Positions 25,353 to 33,851 are shown, counted from the first letter of the stretch. The stretch is DNA of 36,595 nucleotides from Bacteroidota bacterium (GCA_013289175.1 JABDAN010000025.1:1-36595); one strand, 5' to 3'. Translations and numbers: made by a program. The notes: generated by a model not told the origin, from the sequence alone.

Positions 25353-27179
25353 TTAGTTCTCCATCAATGCAATGAATCGTGGATCGTCCCGCAGCGAATT
25401 ATAATCTGGGTCTTTTAATATCCAGGCTTTATTGCCCGAGCCCCTTTTCATTGCCTTTTCGAGCAATTCCAGGGCCTTGTCTTTCATTCCCGATTTCGCA
25501 TATAGGCATGCACCATTAAACAGTACACCCGAATCCTCCGGTGCCAAAATCAGTGCGCGTTCCATCCATTCATAACATTTGGGCAGTTTCCCGATATCAA
25601 ACATCGTTGTCGATCCAAGTGAAAGCGCCCGCACGTCGTTGGGATTTAATGCTAATTGTTTGCGGGCTCTTTCGATACCTTCCCGGCCCACCGCTATTGC
25701 ATCGTCACGTTTTAACATAAATAGTGACTGACAAAGCAGTAAAAGACTTTGATAATCTTCCTTCCGAACGTCGGCTGCCTGACGGAACATTTTGGCCGAC
25801 AGACCTACATCCCCCCTGGCAAATCCCGAACGACCGTTAAAATAGTAGGCGTTATAACAATTGGAATTTAAGCGGATCGCCTCCTTGAACTCATGGTCTG
25901 CTTCCTCATATCTTTTAGCGAGGGAAAGCATGTATCCCCTCGACGCGTGTGCTTCTGCCAGATTCGGAGCAAGGGAGACCGCCATTAAACTATTTTCCTG
26001 TGCCTGCTGCAGATCGTGTGGTTTTGAGCCCTCCCATTCATATAACCAGGCATGCGTATCAGCCAGTCCGGCATAACCCAGTGCATACTGATCATCAATT
26101 TCTATGGCTTTTCTAAACATTTGAACGGCAGAAAGCAAAAAAAGTTGGTGGAAAAATCCGAGTCCTTTCAGGAAATATTCATAGGCCTCAAATTTGGTCT
26201 CCGGCCGACGAATCACTTCTTTTTCTTCGCTGGTTAAAAAACCCTTTATGGCGGTCGCAACGTTTTGTGCAATGTCTTCCTGTATCGCAAAAATATCTTC
26301 GAGCTCCCGGTCGTATTGGTTTGACCATCGACTGGCACCGTTGGCTGCATTGACCAATTTCGTATTGATACGCAAGCGTTTCCCCGCCTTGCGTACGCTG
26401 CCCTCCAGTATGGATCTAACGTCCAGCGATTTCCCGATCTCTCGCAGGTCGACCGGCTTATTTTTGAAAGCAAAGGAGGAGGTACGTGCGATGACTCGGA
26501 TCTGGTTCAGCTGCCCGAGCGTGTTGATAATTTCCTCTGTAATACCGTCGCAGAAAAATTCCTGTTCCAGGTCGTTGCTCATATTAATAAAAGGCAAAAC
26601 GGCAATACCATTATTATGAAAAACTTCCTGGTCATCCTGGTCCAGATGGGGTTTAACCGGATTCGTGGAAATATGCCGGTTATTGTTCATGACCATTTCG
26701 AAAATCTTCACGGGTTGCTGAACATTTTTCAGCCTTTCTTCTCTGACGAAACGGCTCCTCAGATCCGGCTTGTTGGAAATATTATTATGCACGGCTTCAG
26801 AAATATAAATACGGCCGGGTTCAGCAATCGACTGGACGCGTGAAGCAATATTTACCCCATCACCGAAAATATCTTCCTGGTCTACGATTACTTCACCCAT
26901 ATGAATACCGATCCGCAATTGGTATTCATTGGTTTCCTCAACTTCTTCTTGAATGCGAAGTGCGGCTGAAACGGCTTCAAAGGTGGTTTCGAAAACAGCC
27001 ATTAAACCATCACCCATTTCTTTCAATATTCGTCCGTTCAGTTCTTCGATAATGGGTTTTTGAATGGACCTGTTTTTTTGCAGGAGTCCGAAAGCGTGTT
27101 GTTCATTACTGCCCATCAGGGAAGTATAGCCGACAATATCTGTAAATACAATGCATGCGAGTTTGCGAAGCGCTGTCAT
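25353..27179 (-). CDS. Class III adenylate cyclase with TolB-like and TPR regions
   Basis: A 608-residue cytoplasmic signalling protein. The cyclase domain is 1-165. Metal-binding aspartates are D14 (VFTDIVGYTS) and D57 (KEMGDGLMAVF). The substrate-specifying pair is K53 and D103, the Lys/Asp combination of adenylate rather than guanylate cyclases, and transition-state residues are N110 and R114 (FGDGVNIASR). All expected catalytic residues are present. A TolB-N-like segment follows (about 190-315: GIAVLPFINMSNDLEQEFFC, DGITEEIINTL, LDVRSILEGSVRK), then tetratricopeptide repeats to the end (for example YALGYAGLADTHAWLYEWEG, AEAHASRGYMLSLAKRYEEA). The layout is common in cyclases of many bacteria. 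No membrane helix is seen, so input is probably through the TPR region. Confidence 0.92.
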   Translation of the reverse strand: MTALRKLACIVFTDIVGYTSLMGSNEQHAFGLLQKNRSIQKPIIEELNGRILKEMGDGLMAVFETTFEAVSAALRIQEEVEETNEYQLRIGIHMGEVIVDQEDIFGDGVNIASRVQSIAEPGRIYISEAVHNNISNKPDLRSRFVREERLKNVQQPVKIFEMVMNNNRHISTNPVKPHLDQDDQEVFHNNGIAVLPFINMSNDLEQEFFCDGITEEIINTLGQLNQIRVIARTSSFAFKNKPVDLREIGKSLDVRSILEGSVRKAGKRLRINTKLVNAANGASRWSNQYDRELEDIFAIQEDIAQNVATAIKGFLTSEEKEVIRRPETKFEAYEYFLKGLGFFHQLFLLSAVQMFRKAIEIDDQYALGYAGLADTHAWLYEWEGSKPHDLQQAQENSLMAVSLAPNLAEAHASRGYMLSLAKRYEEADHEFKEAIRLNSNCYNAYYFNGRSGFARGDVGLSAKMFRQAADVRKEDYQSLLLLCQSLFMLKRDDAIAVGREGIERARKQLALNPNDVRALSLGSTTMFDIGKLPKCYEWMERALILAPEDSGVLFNGACLYAKSGMKDKALELLEKAMKRGSGNKAWILKDPDYNSLRDDPRFIALMEN

Positions 27180-27441
27180 AACCTTAAAATTAATGCTTTC
27201 AGGCCAACCGATGCAATACGGATATGACTTGATTGGGGTCGACTACAGTTATTATAAGGGGCCAACACATCTAGAGTTTGCCAATTATATGTTGCTCATC
27301 TAAATCCCAGGTCCTCCAAAGTAAAAAGTCAGTCCGGCACTGCAAAAGAGTCTATCCATTTGCAATTATCAATAAACATTGTCCGAGGAGTTGCAGGATT
27401 CAATTAGGAATGCCTTGGCCGTCGTTTTATCTTCGATTGCA

Positions 27442-28413
27442 ATGGTAAACAGAAATAAAATAAATTCAAACCCGTTACGCTCCTCAATAAAGACCGTTTT
27501 TGGGTTCATTATGTTTATCCTAATATTTTCTACATGCAAGAAAGCAACCATCGCAAACGATCTTGCCAACACTGGTTCAAGTCAGGATTCACTATCCATT
27601 CGAAATGTTGATAGTATACCAGCTTCTATAACGATTGATTATGGAGACAACCTTATAGGAATAAGGGGCTATGTACTTTATGGTTCACCGACAGTTCTTG
27701 TTAAAAATAAAGCCGGAAATCCACTAAAAGGAATACCACTCTCCTTTACCCCGTGTACAGGATGCGGAACGGTGAACTGGGTCTTTGAGATTGCATGTCC
27801 CGGATGCACACCTGTGCCCGTAGATACAATTTTTTACACGAATTCGGATGGCAAAGCATCAGCGAATTGGGTTCTTGGAACTTTGTCAGATTCCATTCAA
27901 ACCCTAACTGCGAAAGTCAGGGATAGTTCGAATCTGTCAGTAACCTTTAAAGCCATAACCAGGTATTACAAATTACATAACTATATCGGTACGATCAATA
28001 TAGTTGCGCCGGGTGATTCATCAGGGGTTGCAGCTCCCTTTCTTCTTCCTTACAATGGTATAACGCCTTACCAGGTAAACACGAATATGCCCTTAGAAAT
28101 GGACAGCATGTCTTTGGTTGTAAATCACTACGTCATTAGTCCTCAAACTATTATTATAAACGGAGACACCGTAATGCGCTATGGAAAAACTACCCTTGGG
28201 TGCTGTGATTTTTATAGCGGCATAAATTATCAAAGTGGGGGTACCAATTACGATTATCTATTACAATGGTTTTTTACAGGTGCCGGAACCAACAATGTTT
28301 TTTCTGGCACTTATCAAAACGTAGTGGACTATTTCGTTACTCCACCACCACCCAATGATGTACTGCGGGGTGGATACACTTTTGGCGGTGCTTTTTCTGT
28401 GACGCAGCAGTGA
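27442..28413 (+). CDS. Predicted lipoprotein with an Ig-like domain
   Basis: A 323-residue protein. ATG 27442 is chosen over a TTG at 27379 because it gives a lipoprotein signal: after a basic N-terminus, FGFIMFILIFSTC places the lipid cysteine at about residue 32. Residues about 65-190 read like a bacterial Ig-like (invasin-type) domain: VLVKNKAGNPLKGIPLSFTP, then DTIFYTNSDGKASANWVLGT and LTAKVRDSSNLSVTF. A CTGCG...ACPGC pair of cysteine clusters interrupts it, possibly a disulfide or metal knuckle. The C-terminal part is Tyr/Asn/Gly rich (LGCCDFYSGINYQSGG). It is surface or periplasmic. The long N-terminal basic stretch before the signal is unusual. Confidence 0.7.
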   Translation: MVNRNKINSNPLRSSIKTVFGFIMFILIFSTCKKATIANDLANTGSSQDSLSIRNVDSIPASITIDYGDNLIGIRGYVLYGSPTVLVKNKAGNPLKGIPLSFTPCTGCGTVNWVFEIACPGCTPVPVDTIFYTNSDGKASANWVLGTLSDSIQTLTAKVRDSSNLSVTFKAITRYYKLHNYIGTINIVAPGDSSGVAAPFLLPYNGITPYQVNTNMPLEMDSMSLVVNHYVISPQTIIINGDTVMRYGKTTLGCCDFYSGINYQSGGTNYDYLLQWFFTGAGTNNVFSGTYQNVVDYFVTPPPPNDVLRGGYTFGGAFSVTQQ

Positions 28414-28650
28414 GTCACCGAGTCCTCATTCCAAAGTAATCAAACGCAAACCTCATGGTCCTTCACCTTTAAAAGGCATCATTCCGCATCATCAGGTATC
28501 AATCAACAAGTTATGTGATTGGTGTTGCCTTCCTGATAATCTTTAAATCTTTTAAAATTCTCTATTGTATGTCAAGTTTATATTGTGCAACAGCGTTTTT
28601 AAATCAAACCAGGGGGAAAACTTCTATGGACCATACCGTTAAAATAAATA

Positions 28651-28681
28651 TTTGGCGATGTCAAATAATATAGTAAGTTTG
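28651..28681 (+). promoter_or_regulatory. Bacteroidota-type promoter of the ArsR/SRPBCC operon
   Basis: TTTG at 28651-28654 and TAAGTTTG at 28674-28681 match the -33 (TTTG/TTG) and -7 (TAnnTTTG) elements of Bacteroidota primary-sigma promoters, with a 19-base gap. Transcription would start near 28688-28692, about 30 bases before the ATG at 28721. Confidence 0.65.
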
Positions 28682-28706
28682 TACTTACGGTAAGTAATGA
28701 CTTACC
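28673..28706. promoter_or_regulatory. Twin palindromic operator, GTAAGT-N4-ACTTAC
   Basis: Two perfect inverted repeats lie back to back: GTAAGT(TTGT)ACTTAC at 28673-28688 and GGTAAGT(AATG)ACTTACC at 28689-28706. The first covers the -7 element and the second covers the likely transcription start. This is the expected place for autorepression by the ArsR protein encoded directly downstream. It also argues that the ATG at 28697, inside the second palindrome, is not the true start of that gene. Confidence 0.7.
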
Positions 28707-28720
28707 ATACAAAATACACC

Positions 28721-29059
28721 ATGGGAGAAGCAATACGTCAGTATGAAAAGGCTTTTAACGCGTTAGGGGATCCGACCCGGCGAACCATTTTCAAAAAATT
28801 ACAGAACGGCCCACTACCAGTAGTGGCTATTGCAAAAGGACTGACGGTGAGCCGGCCGGCAGTATCACAACACCTAAAGGTTTTGCGGGAAGCGCAACTC
28901 ATCAATATCAGCAGCCAGGGAGCACAAAACATTTACGAGATAGACCCTAAAGGCATCATCGCGATGCGCGACTATCTAGATCAGTTCTGGAATGAAGCGC
29001 TTGATCGTTTTAAGCAGCTGGCCGAACAATCAGAAAAAAAGAAAACCAAATCAAAATAA
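28721..29059 (+). CDS. ArsR-family winged-helix repressor
   Basis: A 112-residue regulator started at ATG 28721 (MGEAIRQYEKAF); an upstream ATG at 28697 falls inside the operator and is rejected. The ArsR layout is clear: FNALGDPTRRTIFKKLQNG at about 12-30, then the HTH PVVAIAKGLTVSRPAVSQHL with recognition helix SRPAVSQHLKVL, then a wing and a C-terminal helix DYLDQFWNEALDRFKQLAEQ. No metal-binding cysteine motif (ELCVCDL type) is present. It therefore belongs to the non-metal group often paired with SRPBCC/AHSA1 proteins, which probably bind or act on a small ligand. The next gene starts one base after its stop. Confidence 0.93.
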   Translation: MGEAIRQYEKAFNALGDPTRRTIFKKLQNGPLPVVAIAKGLTVSRPAVSQHLKVLREAQLINISSQGAQNIYEIDPKGIIAMRDYLDQFWNEALDRFKQLAEQSEKKKTKSK

Positions 29060-29060
29060 T

Positions 29061-29996
29061 ATGCAGACCATTCCCCTGGCCTCGATTAAAAAGGAACTTG
29101 TTATCGGGGCCTCACAACAAACTGCCTTTGAAGTATTCACGGAACAGATGGACCTTTGGTGGCCCCGGACACACCACGTAGGCAGTTCAGATATGACGGA
29201 AATAGTCGTCGAACCGTTTGCAAACGGGCGCTGGTATACCAAACATGTCGACGGTCGCGAGGCAGATATTGGCTATGTTCACACCTATCAGCCCTATGAT
29301 TTGTTTGTGCTTATCTGGCTGATCAATGGGGATTTTAAACTGGATCGGCATCTGAAGACAGAAGTCGTGACGCAGTTCATTGCAGAAGGTCCGAAGTCTA
29401 CACGCGTAAAATTTGAACACAGGGGTCTTGATAAACTGGGTAATGGTAAGGCTGTGGAAAGCATGGACCAGGGATGGGGAACGATTATGGGATTGTATAA
29501 AAACAATGCAGAACAAAATTATTCCACCTCCTTTGAAGTTCCTGTTCCGCCGGAAATTGTATTTAAACATATTAATAACGTGTCTGGATGGTGGTCAAAA
29601 ACCGCCGATGAAGCCGTATCCGGACAACAAACCCAGTTTGAAGGAAGTAGTTCGGAGCTAAATGATGAATTTATTCTCCGTTCGGGTGACAGGCACTATT
29701 CAAAACAGAAACTAATAGAATGGATTCCGGACAGAAAAGTGGTGTGGCTTATAACAGAAAGCAAACTAAACTGGATTAAAAAAGACAAGGAAGAATGGAC
29801 CAACATGAAAATAATTTTTGAACTGATTGCCCAGGGAAATAAAACAGTCGTCTATTTTATGCAGGAAGGCCTAAATCCTACGCAGGAGTGCTTTTCGGCT
29901 TGCTCAAAAGGCTGGGATTTTCTGATCAAGGACAGGCTTTTTCATCAGATTTTGGCTGATGCCCCACAAACGGTTGTCCATGGCACCAACATTTAA
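29061..29996 (+). CDS. Two-domain SRPBCC (AHSA1-like) protein
   Basis: A 311-residue protein with two START/Bet v1-like domains. Domain 1 (about 8-150) is a typical AHSA1 unit: VIGASQQTAFEVFTEQMDLW, ANGRWYTKHVDGREADIGYV, STRVKFEHRGLDK, ESMDQGWGTIMGLY. Domain 2 (about 158-300) is similar in sequence to the domain of the gene at 30913 (HYSKQKLIEW, WLITESKLNWIKKDKEEWTN, EGLNPTQECFSACSKGWDF). Such domains have a deep hydrophobic ligand pocket. The start is at ATG 29061, one base after the ArsR stop, so translation is coupled. The protein has no signal peptide. The ligand is unknown. Confidence 0.88.
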   Translation: MQTIPLASIKKELVIGASQQTAFEVFTEQMDLWWPRTHHVGSSDMTEIVVEPFANGRWYTKHVDGREADIGYVHTYQPYDLFVLIWLINGDFKLDRHLKTEVVTQFIAEGPKSTRVKFEHRGLDKLGNGKAVESMDQGWGTIMGLYKNNAEQNYSTSFEVPVPPEIVFKHINNVSGWWSKTADEAVSGQQTQFEGSSSELNDEFILRSGDRHYSKQKLIEWIPDRKVVWLITESKLNWIKKDKEEWTNMKIIFELIAQGNKTVVYFMQEGLNPTQECFSACSKGWDFLIKDRLFHQILADAPQTVVHGTNI

Positions 29997-30017
29997 AACC
30001 AGAAAAATTAAACAATC

Positions 30018-30455
30018 ATGACAAAAGTGATTTTTGGTAACCATTCCTCAGTTATTGTTCCACGCAAGGATCGGGACAATATCCAGAAATTCTTTACTGA
30101 AGTACTTGGCGGCGTCATAACACAATCAGAGGATGACCGTGATTTCATTTGTCTGGGTGATAATTTTTTTATCGCTTTTCTCTATGGAGAAGTCAAGGAC
30201 GAAAGCGAATTTCTTCGGTCTGCGCGGTCGATCTGGCTGGAGATCAAATCTGACAACGTGGAGGAAATACGGGATAGGATTCTTCGGTCCGGTCTGGTCA
30301 GAAAACTGGATTTGCCAGACCCACATTTTTATTTTCAGACTCCTGGCGGTCAATGCTTTCGCCTCGTGGGAACAGACGAAGATCTCTCCTTTTATGAAGG
30401 TACCGGTACCGGTCCCAATGTAGCAAACGTAAAAGAAGCGGTAAAAAAACTATAA
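30018..30455 (+). CDS. VOC-superfamily (glyoxalase/dioxygenase-like) protein
   Basis: A 145-residue protein with the VOC beta-alpha-beta-beta-beta pattern: a first strand and helix (FGNHSSVIVPRKDRDNIQKF, FTEVLGGVIT), then DRDFICLGDNFFIAFLYG, and a second half ending FYFQTPGGQCFRLVG, the typical final strand. Usual metal positions (His, Glu) are not all obvious: the N-terminal H8 is present and there is no clean Glu near FRLVG. It may be a binding or resistance-type VOC protein rather than an enzyme. It sits 21 bases after the two-domain SRPBCC gene in the same operon. Confidence 0.82.
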   Translation: MTKVIFGNHSSVIVPRKDRDNIQKFFTEVLGGVITQSEDDRDFICLGDNFFIAFLYGEVKDESEFLRSARSIWLEIKSDNVEEIRDRILRSGLVRKLDLPDPHFYFQTPGGQCFRLVGTDEDLSFYEGTGTGPNVANVKEAVKKL

Positions 30456-30484
30456 ATCAAAGCGTTTTATAAACATTTTAGGAA

Positions 30485-30916
30485 ATGGAAAAGACCGTAA
30501 AGCTGATCGAATTCAAAACAACCCGAACCATCGATGCTCGGGCAGAAGACCTGTATGATGCCTGGCTGAATCCCAAAATACCAGGTACGCCATGGAATAA
30601 GGCAGAGCGGGTTATTATGCAACCGGAGGTAAATACGGTGTTCTGGTTCGAAGTGTTGGTTGACTATCCCCACGCGCATTACGGGCGATTTCTAAGGCTT
30701 GACCCATCGCGACAGATCGTTCTTACCTGGGTATCACAGAATACGGCCGGACTGGAATCCACCATTACAGTAACTTTTGATAAAAAAGAAAACGGAACCT
30801 TGATGACGCTTGTACATACCGGACTACCGGATACACCGTCGGGCAGAGATCACCAAGAGGGGTGGAATTATTTTATGGATTTGTTTGCAGGACAGTTTTC
30901 TAAAAAAAAGAAATGA
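30485..30916 (+). CDS. SRPBCC (AHSA1-like) protein
   Basis: A 143-residue single-domain protein with the AHSA1/SRPBCC pattern: TTRTIDARAEDLYDAWLNPK at the start, ending in the characteristic C-terminal helix EGWNYFMDLFAGQFS. Between them are NTVFWFEVLVDYPHAHYGRF, RQIVLTWVSQNTAGLESTIT and MTLVHTGLPD. It is the classic AHSA1 type, distinct from the paralogue that follows. It is 29 bases downstream of the VOC gene and overlaps the next gene by four bases (ATGA), indicating one transcript and coupled translation. Confidence 0.9.
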   Translation: MEKTVKLIEFKTTRTIDARAEDLYDAWLNPKIPGTPWNKAERVIMQPEVNTVFWFEVLVDYPHAHYGRFLRLDPSRQIVLTWVSQNTAGLESTITVTFDKKENGTLMTLVHTGLPDTPSGRDHQEGWNYFMDLFAGQFSKKKK

Positions 30917-31341
30917 AACAAAAAAGCTATTCCACTACTATCGAAGTTGTTGCAAGTCCACAGAAAGTATTTGACCAAATAAACGATATTCCCAGTTGGT
31001 GGACGAGAGATTTTGAAGGGAGCAACAGACAACTGGGTGACGAATTTGTTATTTGCCATCCCGGACAACACTACTCAAAACAAAAACTGGTGGAATCGAT
31101 ACCCGGTAAAAAAATCGTTTGGTTGGTAACCGAAAGCAGATTGGAGTGGCTCGAAAAGGACAAGGAGGAATGGACCAACACAAGAATGATTTTCGAATTA
31201 ACACCCGGGAACAGCAAGACCGAACTTACATTTACCCATGATGGTCTCACACCGGACAAAGCATGCTATTCAAGGTGTTCCGAAGGATGGGAGATGGTTA
31301 TTAAAGAAAAGCTACACCATACGATATTAAATTCGAAATGA
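30913..31341 (+). CDS. SRPBCC protein, paralogue of domain 2 of the 29061 gene
   Basis: A 142-residue protein. It shares long similar blocks with the second domain of the gene at 29061: HYSKQKLVESIPGKKIVWLV, TESRLEWLEKDKEEWTNTRM and GLTPDKACYSRCSEGWE. The GL-T/N-P...C...GW block seems specific to this local subfamily and places a Cys near the end of the beta sheet before the long C-terminal helix. It arose by duplication within the operon. The start is the ATG of an ATGA overlap with the preceding stop. Confidence 0.9.
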   Translation: MKQKSYSTTIEVVASPQKVFDQINDIPSWWTRDFEGSNRQLGDEFVICHPGQHYSKQKLVESIPGKKIVWLVTESRLEWLEKDKEEWTNTRMIFELTPGNSKTELTFTHDGLTPDKACYSRCSEGWEMVIKEKLHHTILNSK

Positions 31342-31367
31342 TCCGAAAAGACTAAAACACAATCAGC

Positions 31368-32075
31368 ATGCAAAATCAGGATTATTTTGTTCAACTTGTA
31401 GCAACGGCATCAATTGAAAATGTCGTTTCAGGGATTAGCGCCGTAAAGGATTGGTGGGCGCAGGAAGTGGATGGATCGGCTGAAAGTGTCGGTGAGCAAT
31501 TCACTGTGCATTTCGGCAAAACCTGGGCGACTTTTGAGGTGACGGAGCACGGTCGAAAGCAGATTTTATGGGAAGTCAAAGACTGCTATATGGACCTCCT
31601 AAGTGATACCAAAGAATGGAACAATACACGGTTAAACTTCCTCTTCAATGAAACTGGTAACCAAACTCGTATAGATATAACACACGAGGGCCTAACACCC
31701 GCCAAATCCTGTTTTAATGATTACCTGAAAGGATGGGATTTTTATTTCAAGGAAAGTTTGTTTGCAGTTTTGAATAAAAAGAAGGGCCTACCAGGTCAAG
31801 GCATTCATGCCTGGTTATCAGCATACGGCCATATTTATAAAGGAAAACTATATCCGTCAGATCAATTGAATTCAGAAATGAAAGGCGATCTTTTATTGAT
31901 CGACATTCGGGAAACCAAGGGAGAACAGGTATTGTCAGCCCACTGTGTCAGACCGTTCAGCGGTCAAATCGGAAAACTCGATGGCACCCATTATATGTTG
32001 CTCAAAAACACACCAGGCTTAAGGGAAACACTGGAATTATTTTTTGAGCAGACTTCCTTAAATGAAACCCGGTAA
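31368..32075 (+). CDS. SRPBCC protein with an unidentified C-terminal extension
   Basis: A 235-residue protein. Residues 1-145 are an SRPBCC domain related to the two preceding paralogues (KDWWAQEVDGSAESVGEQF, TKEWNNTRLNFLF, HEGLTPAKSCFNDYLKGWDF). Residues about 146-235 form an extra section, QGIHAWLSAYGHIYKGKLYP, SDQLNSEMKGDLLLIDIRET and SAHCVRPFSGQIGKLDG, with no recognised domain. It begins 26 bases after the previous stop and is the last gene of the operon. No clear terminator follows. Confidence 0.85.
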   Translation: MQNQDYFVQLVATASIENVVSGISAVKDWWAQEVDGSAESVGEQFTVHFGKTWATFEVTEHGRKQILWEVKDCYMDLLSDTKEWNNTRLNFLFNETGNQTRIDITHEGLTPAKSCFNDYLKGWDFYFKESLFAVLNKKKGLPGQGIHAWLSAYGHIYKGKLYPSDQLNSEMKGDLLLIDIRETKGEQVLSAHCVRPFSGQIGKLDGTHYMLLKNTPGLRETLELFFEQTSLNETR

Positions 32076-32153
32076 TATTTAATGAATTTTTGCCTGTGTC
32101 ATCGGTATTTGAATTTTATAATCCCCATAACAATTGTCTGTGTTTGCGCAACA

Positions 32154-32354
32154 TTAGAAGAGTAGGTTTAGAAAAAGTTCATTTGCGGCGTGGGCTTTTA
32201 CATCACTTCGCTGAAAACCCAATGAGTTTGCATAAAGACCCAACTGCTCTTTAAAATCGATCGAGGCGCCAACGGTTTCACCATTGCTGCCCTCTAATGG
32301 CGGACTTCCATATAACTGTGTCAACGCCTCTGAAATCTTGCAATATAAAAGCAA
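32154..32354 (-). CDS. Small hypothetical ORF
   Basis: A possible 66-residue protein (MLLYCKISEALTQLYGSPPL ... SDVKAHAANELFLNLLF). It has no strong ribosome binding site and no recognised domain, but it is not a shadow of another gene and its composition is plausible. It may be the stump of a larger gene or chance in the otherwise empty 32076-32409 gap. Confidence 0.25.
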   Translation of the reverse strand: MLLYCKISEALTQLYGSPPLEGSNGETVGASIDFKEQLGLYANSLGFQRSDVKAHAANELFLNLLF

Positions 32355-32409
32355 GATATCACCTCATTTTTTATTAAAACTGTTGGTTAATAATAGAGGG
32401 CATCTGAGC

Positions 32410-33735
32410 TTATTCTGATCTAACATAAAAGGGTATGTTAGCCGTAGCTACCTTATTGTGCCCATCGCTTATATATAAGAATAAACGATAAGGACCTTCC
32501 ATTTTGGGTGTTTTTAAAACTGCTTCGTTTAAATTTCTTACAACAATCGATTCGGATATAGCTGTTGGACGGGACTCACGGTCACCGCCATTTTTAAGGT
32601 CGGTGCTTTCAGCAAGCAGCTCCCAGCGTGCGGTCATTTTATACCGATTTGGGTCATATGCAAATACGTTTATTATATAGTCTTTATCCGGCTGAAGATA
32701 AATAAAATCGCTTGCTTTTTTATTGCCTAATAACAGTGAATCTATATGAGGTGCCCTATTTTCGGGCCAATTACCAGTCCATAAAAATTGCATGACATCT
32801 ATAACTTCTGATTCTTCTCCCTGTTCAGTAAAAAGCCCATACCATGTTGGAGTTCTTTCTTGTTTTTGTCCCCATAAAAATACGTATGATCCAACACAAT
32901 GTTTATCCTGTTTTATAGATGCTTCATAACGGCTTTTATATACCGCTGCTTTTTGGCTGCTGGTTTCCTCAATTGCCGCCTTCCATGGGGTTTGCATACT
33001 TTCCCAGTGCCCGGTGGGTCCCCATTCAGTCACCATGTACGGCCCATCCCATCCGGCAGTATGCAATGCTTGCGGTACCCTGGCCAATCCGCCATACACT
33101 TGCACCGAAAGTAAATCAAGATCTGGGCAACGGTCTTTTATATAATCAATCTCTCTTTTATTTACTCCGGCCAGCATCGTAGTAACCAGGTGGTTGGGGT
33201 CTTCCTGATGAATCATTTTGGCAATACTGTTCACTGCATCCCAAACTTTGGGATTTTTATATTCCAGGTTAAGTTCATTTCCTATACCCCATATTAATAA
33301 AGCCGGATAGTTTCTGTATTTATGTACTTCCTTTCGCAGATTTTCCAATTGTTTCGCTACAGCTGCTGTATCATTGTAATCAAAGCCGTGACGTTCACGC
33401 GATACATCTAAACCGATGGTTACTGTTAGTCCTAAACCATATGCCTTGTTTAATATTTCTTCTCCATTTGTACTATTCCAGGTACGAATTGAATTTCCCC
33501 CATATTTTACTAAACGGTCCATATAATTGGTTCCGCCTGCCCCTTTAATAAAATAAGGTTTTCCGTCTCTTAACAATATGAAACCAGAGTCTTTTACAGC
33601 AATCGTCGTTTTTACAGGATTATATATGTCTTGTGAGTAAACATCTTTTTCGCCAACCAGGAACAAAATGACCAGAATAATCTTACGATGACAAATCATT
33701 CTGTATAATCTTCGGAATAGTTTAGGTTCATCCAT
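32410..33735 (-). CDS. Exported glycoside hydrolase (GH2-type TIM barrel)
   Basis: A 441-residue protein from ATG 33735; the longer reading from a TTG at 33774 lacks a plausible N-terminus. The signal peptide covers about 10-35 (MICHRKIILVILFLVGEKDV, with cleavage near YSQ); an ATG at 33699 is an alternative start. The barrel begins GFILLRDGKPYFIKGAGGTN and NSIRTWNS. The acid/base is probably E154 in IWGIGNELN, and the nucleophile E237 in YMVTEWGPTG, as in clan GH-A/GH2 enzymes. The C-terminal third is beta-rich (YIINVFAYDPNRYKMTARWE), probably a carbohydrate-binding or Ig-like module. The substrate is a beta-glycan or glycoside of unknown type. There is no SusCD pair nearby. Confidence 0.85.
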   Translation of the reverse strand: MDEPKLFRRLYRMICHRKIILVILFLVGEKDVYSQDIYNPVKTTIAVKDSGFILLRDGKPYFIKGAGGTNYMDRLVKYGGNSIRTWNSTNGEEILNKAYGLGLTVTIGLDVSRERHGFDYNDTAAVAKQLENLRKEVHKYRNYPALLIWGIGNELNLEYKNPKVWDAVNSIAKMIHQEDPNHLVTTMLAGVNKREIDYIKDRCPDLDLLSVQVYGGLARVPQALHTAGWDGPYMVTEWGPTGHWESMQTPWKAAIEETSSQKAAVYKSRYEASIKQDKHCVGSYVFLWGQKQERTPTWYGLFTEQGEESEVIDVMQFLWTGNWPENRAPHIDSLLLGNKKASDFIYLQPDKDYIINVFAYDPNRYKMTARWELLAESTDLKNGGDRESRPTAISESIVVRNLNEAVLKTPKMEGPYRLFLYISDGHNKVATANIPFYVRSE

Positions 33736-33851
33736 TGTATTGATGTTGGGCCGTCTGATTTTGATGGAAATCAAAACGGAAACTTAAAATGGGATAGTTC
33801 ATTGATTTCATAACTCATCAAGTCTTCGATTGCCATTGGAAAATTTCGTAT

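Noticed and set aside
28697..28720. Upstream ATG as start of the ArsR gene.
   Set aside because: It falls inside a perfect palindrome just downstream of the promoter, and ArsR proteins of this group normally begin near MGEAIRQYEKAF.
29187..29570. 127-codon minus-strand ORF over the first SRPBCC gene.
   Set aside because: It is the antisense of a confident two-domain SRPBCC protein in a same-strand operon.
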